From the NCBI RefSeq assembly GCF_031143425.1, contig NC_090444.1, forward strand, positions 54,617,533 through 54,681,532: a stretch of 64,000 nt of DNA. Direction: 5' to 3'. How positions within the stretch are numbered: the first letter of the stretch is position 1; each line of letters begins with the position of its first letter. Of the stretch, positions 10,505 to 20,990 are shown one piece after another. Below the pieces are notes generated by a model. It had not been told where the DNA came from. It saw only the letters and a list, made by a program, of their open reading frames with translations, and did no database searches. The translations under genes were made by a program, and so were the position numbers. The stretch comes from Pleurodeles waltl. Taxonomy: Eukaryota; Chordata; Amphibia; Caudata; Salamandridae.

Positions 10505-11016
10505 GCCCAAATTTAGAGAAGGCCTAGCGCCACCTAGTGTCACGTTAGCATCATTTTTTTATGGTGTGTGGAGGTAGGTTAACAAAAACGCGGTGCCCAA
10601 TTTACAAGGTGGTGCAATGCACTCATTGCGCCACTTTGTAAATCTTTGCACCACATTATGCCTCTGCCAGGCATAATGAATGCAAGGGGAGCGTTCCTCC
10701 ATTAGGAGGCCCAGAAAAGTGGGATTCCCCTGCGCCATTTTTCTCGTCATTTTTAATGACTGCTCAGTGCAGGCATTAAATTGAGGCACACAATTGTTTA
10801 TAATGGGCCTCTATGAACTTTAGAGGATTAGTGCCATCATTTTTGGCGCTCATCCTGCAAAGTACCACAATAGCATCAGAAATTATGATGCAATTGATCC
10901 TAACGTGCACAGTATCATTAATATGGTGCACACATGGTGGCATTAGTGGGGGCGCAATGTGGCACAAGAAAAGTGGCCCTTCATTTAATGAAGCACCACT
11001 TTTCCTAAATCTGGGC
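10505..11016. mobile_element. MITE of the GGGGCATATTTA/GCCCAAATTTAG family
   Basis: About 0.5 kb bounded by the inverted ends gcccaaatttagagaa and ttcctaaatctgggc. The interior shares the signature blocks of the related copies at 30619-31106 and 31536-32047: a cattatgcctctgccaggcataatg palindrome, 'gcgccactttgtaaat', 'gcaccacattatgcc', and an inverted repeat of 'aagtggtgc'. The target duplication is not clear. It is non-coding. Confidence 0.7.
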
Positions 11017-11477
11017 CTAGGTGAACTAGTGTAAAAGTTTGATTTTCATACCCGGGCAGGTGCTGCAGGTCATGCCAAAGATCAAACCTTCTGGGCACCT
11101 CATATTGTGCTCATCAAAACACAGTGATGAAGGGTTGGTGGCAGGTTAATGACATACATAAAAAATAAAAAAATAAATAGCAATTCACAGAAAGACACAC
11201 AGTTAAAGGTTGCTTATGTTTCAGTGAACCAAGAAACCACTGAAATTTGCTATTTATGCTAAGCGCTGCAGAGACGCCATACCTCACACCATATTCCTTG
11301 CTGTGTTTTTGGAAAAAAGCTTTTAATCAAGCTCCCTCAGCAAATGGGTACACTGGGTGTGGCACATGTTACGATGTGCATTGCCCACATTGCATGAAAA
11401 ACTGGGAAATTTCAGGCATTCTAAAGGACTCTATATGGGAAGCCGTTCATGTTGAAATTACAGCTCCCCATATAAGA
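11017..11477. other. Intron, no feature recognised
   Basis: No gene or clear repeat seen. The last bases (tataagacacctcctgaaat) begin the homology with the right arm of the large inverted repeat. Confidence 0.4.
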
Positions 11478-13305
11478 CACCTCCTGAAATACACAGCGTG
11501 TTGCAAACTGAATATGACACACGCCAGAATGAACACACTAAGAGGGTCATTCTGACCCTGGCGGTCGGTGACCGCCAGGGTCACCGACCATGGGAGCACC
11601 GCCAACAGGCTGGCGGTGCTCCTAAGGGCATTCTGACCGCGGCGGTTCGGCCGCGGTCAGATGCAGGAAACCGGCGGTCTCCCGCCGGTTTCCCGCTGCC
11701 CTGCAGAATCCTCCATCCGCCCCCATGGGGATTCTGACACCCCCTACCGCCATACTGTTCCTGGCGGGTCTCCCGCCAGGAACAGGATGGCGGTAGGGGG
11801 TGCCGCGGGGCCCCTGGGGGCCCCTGCAGTGCCCATGCCAATGGCATGGGCACTGCAGGGGCCCCCATAAGAGGGCGCCACAAAGTATTTCAGTGTCTGC
11901 TATGCAGACACTGAAATACGCGACGGGTGCCACTGCACCCGTCGCACCTTCCCACTACGCCGGCTCAATTCTGAGCCGGCGTCCTCGTGGGAAGGCTGAT
12001 TTGCCCTGGGCTGGCGGGCGGCCTTTTGGCGGCCGCCCGCCAGCCCAGGGCAAATCCCAAAATACCCTCAGCGGTCTTTCGACCGCGGAGCTGTATTTTG
12101 GTGGGGGAACTTCGGCGGGTGGCCTCCGCCGCCCGCCGAAGTTAGAATCACCCCCTAAGTGTCAATATAAATATGATACCTGGCAGAGTGAATCTGACTT
12201 GAACCAAAACAAATATGAAACCTGGCAGAGTGAATATGTTACTTAGTGATTAATATGAATAACTCACACTCCGAATTGAATAAGAGATATACTGAAATAT
12301 ATATCATTCATACTGAAATAAATATGGCCCACGCTGTAAACAATAAAGTGATCATTGAAATTAACAGAATATTCATTAAAAAGAATGGGACATTTCTTGA
12401 CATGACTGACATATGCCAAGAGGAATATGACATACATTGGAATGAATATGACAAATTGAAATTAATATAAGGTACTGCAATGAAAATGTATTATTTTGAA
12501 AAGAACATATTGTGCAATGAACATTCCATTTATCAAAGTGAATACGGTTTGCATTGAAAGAAACATGATACACATTGACATGATTATGATATGTGTTGTA
12601 ATGGATATGATTCATGTTAAAATTAATATGATGTGTTAATATGAATGAGACATCCATTGAAAGGAATATGACACATTCTAAGATGAATAGGACACGCATT
12701 TAAATGAATATGAGCCCCTTCAAAATTAACTCAACATGCCCGAAACTGAATATGACCAATGCTGAAATTAAAATGAAACTTGTCAAAATGAATATGTTAT
12801 GCTTTGAAATTAATATGATACACATCAAAATGGATATTACATATATTGAAATGTATAGGACCTATGTTGAAATGGATATGACTCGTGTTAAAATTATTAT
12901 GACAGGTGTTAAGGTGAATATGACATCCACTGAAATGAATGGCATTCATTGAAGGAATATGACACATGTTAAGATGAATATGAACCACTTTGACATGAAT
13001 ATGACATCTGGTGAAGTTAATATGACCCATATCAAAATGAATATGACATTCATTAAAATGAATTTGACATTTTTTCAAATGAATATTAAACTATTTGAGA
13101 TAAATGTAGCATACTTTGAAATGAATAAAGTACATATCAAAGTGAACACATGCCATGTTTAAATTAATATTACCCCGTTTAAATAAATATGGCTTGTATT
13201 GAACTGATGTGGATTTGCTTTAAAATTAACATTACATATTGAAATTACATATTCTGAAAGGATATGATATGAACAAAAATGAATTAATTAAAATTAATAT
13301 TTGTT
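11478..13305 (+). repeat. Left arm of a long inverted repeat built of ~22-bp units
   Basis: Outside the MITE at 11542-12155, this is an AT-rich array of degenerate units of about 21-24 bp around 'aaatgaatatgacacatgtt'. The array is almost identical, as reverse complement, to 26941-28590. Blocks such as 12955-13170 align with 27320-27090 with only scattered differences. The Met/Asn/Ile/Thr-rich open frames (+ here, - on the other arm) come from the repeat unit and are not genes. Arms of tandem repeats in inverted orientation resemble foldback-type elements. Confidence 0.85.
11542..12155 (-). mobile_element. Hairpin-array MITE, copy 2 (inverse orientation to copy 1)
   Basis: A 614-bp element between TAA duplications (11539-11541 and 12156-12158). 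The left end is gagggtcattctgaccctgg; the right end in reverse is gggggtgattctaacttcgg. It contains the same ordered hairpins as 5020-5650 but in reverse: gagcaccgcc with its partner, ctgaccgcgg with its partner, ggaaaccggcgg with its partner, ccccctaccgccat with its partner, cagtgcccatgcc with its partner, gtatttcagtgtctgc with its partner, gcgacgggtg with its partner, ccttcccac...gtgggaagg, and gatttgccctgggctggcgg with its partner. Several stems differ in sequence from copy 1 yet still pair. It lies inside the left arm of the large inverted repeat and so is younger than that arm. Confidence 0.87.
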
Positions 13306-15176
13306 TTTGACTATGTGCTGCATTTAGTTTTTGCCAGCTTTAGGACTCTGAGCTCTTTACCACTGCTGACCAGTGCTAAAGTGCAAGTGCTCTCTGTCTA
13401 AATTGTATTGATGATTGGTTTATCCATGATTGGCATATTTTTTTTTACCTGTCCCTAATATAGTGCAAGATGTGTGCCCAGGGCCTGTAATTTAAATGCT
13501 ACTAGTGGGCCTGCAGCACTGATTGTGCCACCCATATGAGTAGACCTGTAAACATGTCCAGACCTGCTACTGCGGTGTCTGTGTGGGCAGTTTTAAACTG
13601 CCATTTCAATCTGGCAAGTGCACCCACTTGCCAGGCCCAAACCTTCCCTTTTACTGCATGTAAGTCACCCCTAAGGTTGGCTCAAGGCAGTCCAATGGGC
13701 AAGGTGCAGTATATTTAAAAGGTAGGACATGTCCTGATAGTAAAATGCTGCTAAATTCAGTTTTCACTATTGCAAGGGATGTCTCACTCACAGGGTAACA
13801 TGGGGATTGCCTTGAAATATCTTTTAAGTGTAATTTCCCATTAGTAGCAGATAGAGATAGGGGTTTGGGGTCACTGAACTCACAACTTAAAAATACATCT
13901 TTTGGTGAAGTTGGTTTTTAAACTGCCACTTTTATAAAGTGGGTATTTTATTGCTTCAACATTCTGTGTCTCTGCTTGGCTGTGACACATCTGGGTCAGG
14001 ATGACAGTGGGGATGTTTGTGAGTTTACTCTAAACAGCCACCTAAAGGGATCTGAGGTGTGCCATGCATAGCCTGATGGGTCTTCCTGAGCTAGAGTGGT
14101 GGGCGGAGCTGACACTTGCACCTAAATAGTCTGTGCTTGTCCTTATACAAAGCAGCCTCCAACCCCCTGGAGTGTGTCTGGGGCCAGGCCAGGAATAGCA
14201 GGGTCTTGTGCACTAGAAAGACGTATCTTTTAGGTTTTCCTTCTTCCAAGGCAGAAATGGGTATAAGTACTACATCTTTGACCCCACAAATGTATGCTGC
14301 TTGCTGCTTCTGTCCAGGGAGTGAAAGAACTGGACTTTGCTTTCTACATCCTGCTTCTATAGGTTCCCTAAGGCCTTGGACTGAACTTGCCGCCTGTTAA
14401 GAAGTCTCAGGTACATCAAAGACTTCATCTGCCAGCACCTGGGCTCTCTTGCTAAGAGTCCTGACTTGCCAGGTGGTGTCAAATCCAGTTCCTGTGCCCT
14501 TGGGAGTGAGTTCTGGTACAACCAAGAAGAAACCATGTACATCGACTCCAGAGCGACTTCGGAATAAGTGCCTCGGTCTGACTCCGTGCAGCTGTAAAGA
14601 CCTGAGCCGTGGTCTCCACTGAGTACAAAAATCGAGACCAATGTTGCAGGTGCAACACCGCTAAAGCACCTGTGAAGTCCCACCACAGCTTGAGTCCCAA
14701 GTGCAGTGTCACTGACGCTCGTGACACCCAACTCTTACTCCACCACAGCACCTGTGACACGCCTTGTGTCTTGACCTGCTGGATTCATCGACCCCACCTT
14801 GTCAAAAGAAACTGATGCCTCGCCACTGATGCTGCATCACCTCCTCTGCAACTGTAAGGAACCGATGCCTCACCTCTCCCGCCTAGCAGGAAGGAACCAA
14901 CACCTCTCCTGCCTAGCAGTAATGAACCAATGCCTCCCTTCCCCAGTAGCAGTAAGGAACCAACACCACACCGACTCCAGTGACGCCTCACTTCCCTGAC
15001 TCCATGTAGTTTTTGTTTCCTCATTTTCCAGGGTACTGAACCTGGGGTCTGTGCGACTCCGTGACCAGCCCACACTCCCACCCGAGTGGCGTCGCACTAT
15101 TGAGAATGACTCTGTCAAGACGTCGTGATAGCCTCAGTTGGAGCTATTGTGTTTCTAAGTGCTATACCAATATTTA
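13306..15176 (-). mobile_element. LTR of the TGTTAG family, antisense, part 1
   Basis: The reverse complement of this stretch matches the solo LTR at 55727-58117: for example the blocks 'gcacttgcactttagcactgg', 'gcctgtaaattaaatgctactagtggg', 'tgtgccacccat' and 'ggcaagtgcacccacttgcc'. The copy is interrupted at 15176 by the 11.3-kb element and resumes at 26470. Its 3' end (left side here) is shorter than the full copy, so the left border near 13306 is approximate. Confidence 0.7.
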
Positions 15177-15196
15177 GGGCCTGATTACGAGTTTGG
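15177..15196 (+). repeat. Left terminal inverted repeat
   Basis: GGGCCTGATTACGAGTTTGG; pairs with 26450-26469 with a single mismatch (G/C at position 7). Confidence 0.88.
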
Positions 15197-15767
15197 TGGT
15201 CAGGCCGCCAGAATGCCATGTTGGCGGTCCCCAAACAAATGCCGCGCTGGCCGTCCCCAGAACACCATTTTATGATTCATATAGGAAGGACCATCATCCA
15301 CCAAGCAAAAAAGGCAAACTGCCAAGCAAAAAAGGCAGACCGCCAGTGGCACAGGGGCTTCGATTTAGGGCGGTCTGACCTCCAGTGCCATCAGCACCTG
15401 GACCAAACACCAAGCCTACTTCAAACACACAGTTGCCGTGGCAGTCAACCACCTCGGTCCGCGTTCAGCGAAGTAACAGACAAGTGCACACTGGATGAAT
15501 TCCAAACAACACAGCTGACACACATTGGCCAAGTGGACACACCTACAAAGGACACTATAAAACACACCCCTTCACAAACCACAATCCTTTGTATTGCCAC
15601 TGCAGCACAGCAAGACAGACCACACATCATTTTGTCCATTTTTTGTGATAAGTCAGCGCTTTTTTCCCCCATCCCATTTTACACCTTTCACACACATCAT
15701 CTATTTTTTCCCCATATTCACCTGTCTTGTTTAATTAGTCACTTTCATCCCCCTTTGATTTCTAGGC

Positions 15768-16130
15768 ATGTCACAGCCCAAAACCCATGATTTTCAGAGG
15801 ATGAGTTGAGAGTCATGGTGGATGAAATCATTAGGTTAGAGCCACAATTCCATTACAATCCTCTCAGTAGGGAAATTATAATGTGGGACAGGATAGCCGA
15901 TAGAGTGATTGCTGTAGACACCATCCTGCGCACAAAGGAGGACATTAGGAAGAGGTGGAACAACCTCAGGGACAAGGTCATTTCCCTGATTACCAGGAAG
16001 CAGCTGGAGGCCAAGGAGACTGGCAGTGGCCCTCACAGTGCCCTGTTAAGACTCTTTTCCTGGGAGGAGAAGGTCTTGGCCATCCTGCATCCTCAGGGCT
16101 TGGCAGGAATAACTGGGGGAGTGGAGTCTG
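15768..16130 (+). pseudogene. Myb/SANT-like DNA-binding protein of a Harbinger element, disrupted
   Basis: After an ATG at 15768 the frame hits TGA within 14 codons. One frame over, the sequence reads ELRVMVDEIIRLEP, then IMWDRIADRVIAVDTILRTK, then EDIRKRWNNLRDKVISLITR. That is the three-helix Myb/SANT-like fold (regularly spaced Trp, aromatic and basic residues) found in the accessory protein of PIF/Harbinger transposons and in domesticated MSANTD genes. The accessory protein binds the element's ends and helps bring in the transposase. A one-base shift near 15800 breaks the gene here. The frame continues to about 16130 (LFSWEEKVLAIL) with no later domain. Its place 0.6 kb inside the left terminal repeat fits its assignment to the element. 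Confidence 0.7.
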
Positions 16131-16493
16131 GCAAGTCACAACACAATGTCACAAAACTGCAATGTCATGCATGCTCACAGCTTAGCTGTTGCCACTGTCT
16201 TGTTCATGTACAGGGATGCGGGATTCCTATCGCCCGACGCCCGAGACATGGGGATTTCCATGAGGGGCAAGAAGTGTTCATTTCTTTTTTGTCCGTGAGA
16301 CAAGTAGACCTTAAATTAAAATGAACATTTATTGAGCTGCAGCACTCTCGTGTAAACAGCCAATCAGTATCAATGAAATTAACCCAACAACATAGGGAAT
16401 CGAACGTCATTGAATGTTGTTGTTGTCGTGTTTGCAGACTGGAGCCCGCGGCAGCAGCAGCTTGTGACAGGGTCGGGGAGAGCAGGGGTGCCC

Positions 16494-16762
16494 ATGGGTG
16501 CGCTGCGTGGGGAGGTGAGTGCTGCGTCGCTGCCTAGCGAGCTGATCGTGCACATCTTCAGACTGTTTGCGCCTTACCGGCTTTGGGCCTCGGCTGCCTG
16601 TTTGCGCTGACGGGACTGCCTCTTCTACCTGGTTTTTTGGCCCGAGCTGCAGTTCAGCATGCAGATGTCTCCCACTGAGCGGCCGCGCCTGGAATAGCAG
16701 ATGCGCAAGTGCAGTTGGTTTTGTGCGGGAGTTGCGGGTGGAGACCGTCACGGAGAACTACC
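16494..16762 (+). pseudogene. FBXO33: F-box gene fragment, FBXO33-like N-terminal region
   Basis: From an ATG at 16494 the sequence reads MGALRGEVSAASLPSELIVH and IFRLFAPYRLWASAACLR, a canonical F-box (LPSELIVHIF). After a TGA at 16608 come RDCLFYLVFWPELQ, a SPTERPRLE block, and MRKCSW followed, one base shifted, by VRELRVETVTENY. The order and wording agree with what I recall of the vertebrate FBXO33 N-terminus, including the CLFYPALWPQL and MRKCGWFVRELRVE regions. FBXO33 is a substrate receptor of SCF ubiquitin ligases. Here it is broken by a TGA at 16608, a TAG near 16695 and an inserted base near 16720, and homology stops at about 16762. It sits inside the 11.3-kb transposon, so it is either a captured exon or a truncated retrocopy. 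Confidence 0.62.
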
Positions 16763-19700
16763 CAAACTATAAAACAAACATTCACCTGTTTCACCGTGAC
16801 TAGTGAATTTAAGGAAATGAAAGAGGAAAGAAAAATGCTTTTTCACTCACAGGTTTGAGCTTCTATAATGGATGGAGAACATTTCATGAAGTTTGTTTTA
16901 AAATCTCATAATATCCGAGTGGTATAAGAGCCGATTTATCTGTTTCAGGGCAACCGCGGTACAGACGTGGTCTTTGTGAGACTTCCAGCTGATCCCAGTT
17001 TTAAAGGGTACGAATGGTGCGTTTTTAATGATGAAGGGCAGTCTGCAACAAAAACAAAGTAAAAGAGGCCGTCGTGGGTGCCCAGCAGAGCTGAGACCTG
17101 GCTGCGAGCTTGTAAGCTTTGGAAAACATTTATGCAGCAGAAGTCCAGATATTATTCTATTTTTGGAAACAGTTTATATGTTTTTTTACTAAAGACCTTT
17201 AACAGGTGTGCGTTGTTTTGTCTCCAGTCAGCACATACTATGTGTACATCTGTAGAGTGAATCCACTGGCACAGAGTGTGAATATGCCAGATGTAGTGAG
17301 ATTTTATCTAAATGTGATCAGATAGCGTAAAAGAACTCCTGACAGAAATGAATGTTTGAAATGACTGATGCTGTATGGTTTGTATTACATGTATATTTTA
17401 AACAATGAGTAAAGCATCACAATGATGGCATGTGAATGGCCAGAAAACGAGGGGTGGGGTGGGTTAGCAGCACTGTGCAGAAAAAATAAGAATCTATGTG
17501 CATTTCGCAAGGGCCTGAAATGGAGGCAATCTCAATGCCCCAATGCCCTAGAAAAGCTGCACCCAAATTGGCAAAAGAACATTGCTCTCATGCAACGCAC
17601 TTCCAGCATTCTCTGGTAAGCAGCTGGGGTGGGGTCCTGGTAGGGGTGGAGGAGGAGATGGCCTTTCACTCCTGTAATTTAGCAGTCTTCTCTTTGTACT
17701 TTGCTCCAGTGCATTCCTCACTCTAGTATGTAGGGAAGTGTAAGTTATTGTCTCACCCGGGGATCTCATTCCTTTCCATGTTGGCGCCTTGTGCTTAGAG
17801 ATCTCAGTCCCAGCAGGCACTCTCTGCAGTTCTCCATGGTCATAAGTACATGCGACCAACTCCTTTCGGTGCGTGCGGCAGGAAGGTAAGTTTTCATATG
17901 GCCTACACTTTCTCCTCTTTCTGGCGGGGTTGGGGGAGGGGGGCTGAAGCAGTTCATAAACTACCAGCATCCAGTGACCTACTGCATTAGACCCTGGCAC
18001 AAATGTGGAATGCCAGTGGACGGGCCCAGTCTGTGTTTATACTTAGTGGTGCAGTCAAGTGCCGGCTCTACGCCCATTGCTTCTGCACCAATTAAGACAA
18101 ATATTCACTTGATGCCAGATCCGACTGAATTTGTCTTCCTCACAGCCTCAACAAGGAACGCTGTGATCTGACCCATGATCCTTTCAACATTTGGGTTTTG
18201 TAGCTAGGTACAAGGGGAGGAGTCATTCTATGGTGTGTGAGGGAAGAGAACATATCAGTAACATAGCACAGCATGTGGTTGCACCTGCTGCATAAATCTC
18301 AGTACATGCTTTCTTAAGTGCTGGTCAAAGCACTTGCCACTTTCCGACATTTATCCTTCAACATGCAGAACATAGAGCCTACAGGAAGGGGAAAATAGGG
18401 CAAATGAGCAAGAAAAATAGCTCAGTGGGTTTACACACCTCCTGCCACTATAAGTGTAAGTATGTGGCTCACTCACACTTATGCATGGTGCTCCAGCATT
18501 CCCAATGTCGACTTTCTGTCTTTCGTCCGAATGGTGCTCCAGCATTTCCAATGTCTACTTTCTGTCTTTGGTCCAAAATAGGACACACATAATCTGGTTG
18601 CAGAAGTTGTTGCAGTAGTACTGAGGTAAAAGGCTCCCCCTCAGACTGTGCCAGGCATCTAATAAGACTCGACCAATTCCCAAATTGTCATGCACATATT
18701 TTTTAGCAACCCAGCCCCAAACTGCTTTGGGCTAAAGATGTGCCCTCTGTGAAGAAACAGTACCACAACTTTGTCTAAATGTATTTACATTTGCATTGGA
18801 CTGAAAGGTGGGAGCCTCTACTAGAGGGACTTTGTGTCCGCAACCAACAGTGGTAGATGCTGTATACATTGCTTTATGTTCCTGTTATTAATAGTGTGTA
18901 CAGTATTTTTTCCTGTCCGTGCACAATGTGTGTTTCTATTGTATTTGTCTAAAGTCTTGGGAAGATTTGTTGGGGAGAGTTGTAGATCTCCATTAATTGC
19001 TGGAGTATAAAACTCAATATATGTGATGGGCCCTTCTGTATTTTAAAACATTTACATCTTTCATGGGTAGGTAGCAGAGAGAGTTTGTGCAGTGAGTTGG
19101 TTGTGCTCTACTTGCGGTATTAGTATAACCCCCTCGCGATCTCCCTCCTACAGACCTTTCCTGGTCTTTCAGGGGAGTACCAGATGGGAGGCTGCAGCAA
19201 GGGGTATGAGATGGCCATAGTACACAACAACGGAGATAAAAGTAAAATAAAGCAGTGGCACTTTTGGGTGTTTGTTCAGCTGACAAGCTGATATTGGATT
19301 TCTAAATCCTGGTAGCTAAAGCATAAACAAACCTCATTTGTCAGTTAGCATTTGACTCCCCAAGCGGCCAGGCGAGTGTTTCCAACTCTGAGTGTGAAGA
19401 TGTCATAGCTGCTACATGTCCTACATATCTAAGTGAGACAAACTTGAACATTTATTGCTGAGCTGCATCTCTTTGTTATGGAAGCTGACTCTGCTTCTGC
19501 CACTACTATACCAGTACTGTGCCCAAGAGAACCTGTACTACTACTGCCAGTGCTGCATATGCTCCTGGTGTGGGTGACGAATGTGGAAATGTAGCCATGA
19601 GTCCACAATAGTATAATCACACTACATCCACCCAGAAGTGTAAAAGGGAAGATTGACTTAACTGCCCATTACTGCCTCTTGTAAATGTGTACTTGACGAT

Positions 19701-20234
19701 ATACTTGTGAATACTGCCTCAATGAACCACAGCAGCTCTGCTATGCGGTTTTGCTGCCTCATGAACAGTTAATATGCTCTGCCAAGAAGTGCAATTATTG
19801 TGATCCACACATGTATCAGAGTATCACATGGGAGTATTTTTTAAGCTGGACAGCTATGAGTTGGCCCTAGGATGGAGATGCAGGTTCCCACTGTGCAGAT
19901 GTACATTAGTGATTTATGGAGCATGTGGGGCAAGCAGATGTCTTCGCAGGACAAGCAGATTTCTGTTACATTTTGTCCCCTGGCCAAGCAGATTTTTTAA
20001 AATTTTCCACACCCCTGATGTACCTCAACAAAATTCAATACCCAGAGTATCTGAGTTGTAACACTGTCAATCTGTATAATTGAATCCAATATCACAGCTA
20101 CCAAGGCCTATCACATGCCATATGTCAGAATGTTGTGTGGAAATCTCACAGTAACAAAAACACATTCCAGGTTTCATAGTATGTTCCAAGATGAAAACGT
20201 ATGCTCACACCTAAATGCACCCTGCATACAAATA
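16763..20234. other. Interior of the 11.3-kb transposon, no gene recognised
   Basis: 3.5 kb without a frame I can assign. 17548-18000 (-) and smaller frames have no motif. 18480-18570 contains a short direct duplication (ggtgctccagcatt...ccaatgtc...actttctgtcttt). A DDE transposase was looked for and not seen. Confidence 0.4.
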
Positions 20235-20990
20235 CCAAACATTTGTCAAGTGTTGTGGAGTAGAGAGAGTGGCCTGACTGCAACTCCCCGTACGCACTGT
20301 TCCAGTAACTCCAAATACCAGCCCAGTGGTCACTTGTCCAAATACCCTTGTTTGTGAATTCTCAATTAACGTGTACTCACCTGGGAGGATCCAATTTGTC
20401 ATGTGTGTATACTAGAGGGAGTGATTGGACTGCAACTCCCAGGAGGCATTGTTTCAGTAACTCCAAACATCAGCCCAGTGGTCACTTGCCCAAAGACCGA
20501 TGTTTGTGAACTCTTAATTGAAGTGTCCTCCCCTGGGAGGATACCATTTGTTTAATGTGTGTAGTGTAGAGAGTGATCTGACTGCAAAGCACAGTAGGCC
20601 ATGTTCCAGTAACTCCAAACACCAGCCCAGTGGTCACTTGTCCAAAAACACTTGTTTGTGAACTCTGAGTTAATGTGTACTCTCCTGGGATGATAACATT
20701 TGCCAAGTGTGTGTAGTCGGCGGAGTGACCAGACTGCAACTCCCAGGAGGCACTGTTTCAGTAACTCCAAATACCACCCAGTGGTTCCTTGTCCAATTAC
20801 CCTGTTTGTGAACTCTCAATTGAAGTGTACTCACCTGGGAGGATATCATTTTTCAAGTGTGTGTAGTAGAGGGAGTGACCTGACTGCAACTCCCAGTAGG
20901 CACTGTTTCAGTAACAAGAGTGATCTGACTGCAAAGCACCAGCCCAGTGGTCACCTGTCCAAATACACTCGTACTTCCCCAGCACCATAC
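20235..20990 (+). repeat. ~150-bp tandem repeat, five units
   Basis: Units begin near 20245, 20397, 20550, 20698 and 20849 with 'ttgtcaagtgtgtgtagtagagggagtgacctgactgcaactcccagtaggca' and continue with 'gtttcagtaactccaaataccagcccagtggtcacttgtccaaa...cttgtttgtgaactctcaattaatgtgtactcacctgggaggat'. Spacing is 148-153 bp; the last unit is rearranged. They lie within the 11.3-kb transposon. Confidence 0.88.

Noticed and set aside
12246..13162. Met/Asn/Ile-rich frames in both arms of the inverted repeat (also 27093-28274)
   Set aside because: They follow the degenerate unit of about 22 bp and change frame freely; not proteins.
20235..20990. CRISPR-like repeat array
   Set aside because: Units of about 150 bp are contiguous with no unique spacers, and the window is eukaryotic.
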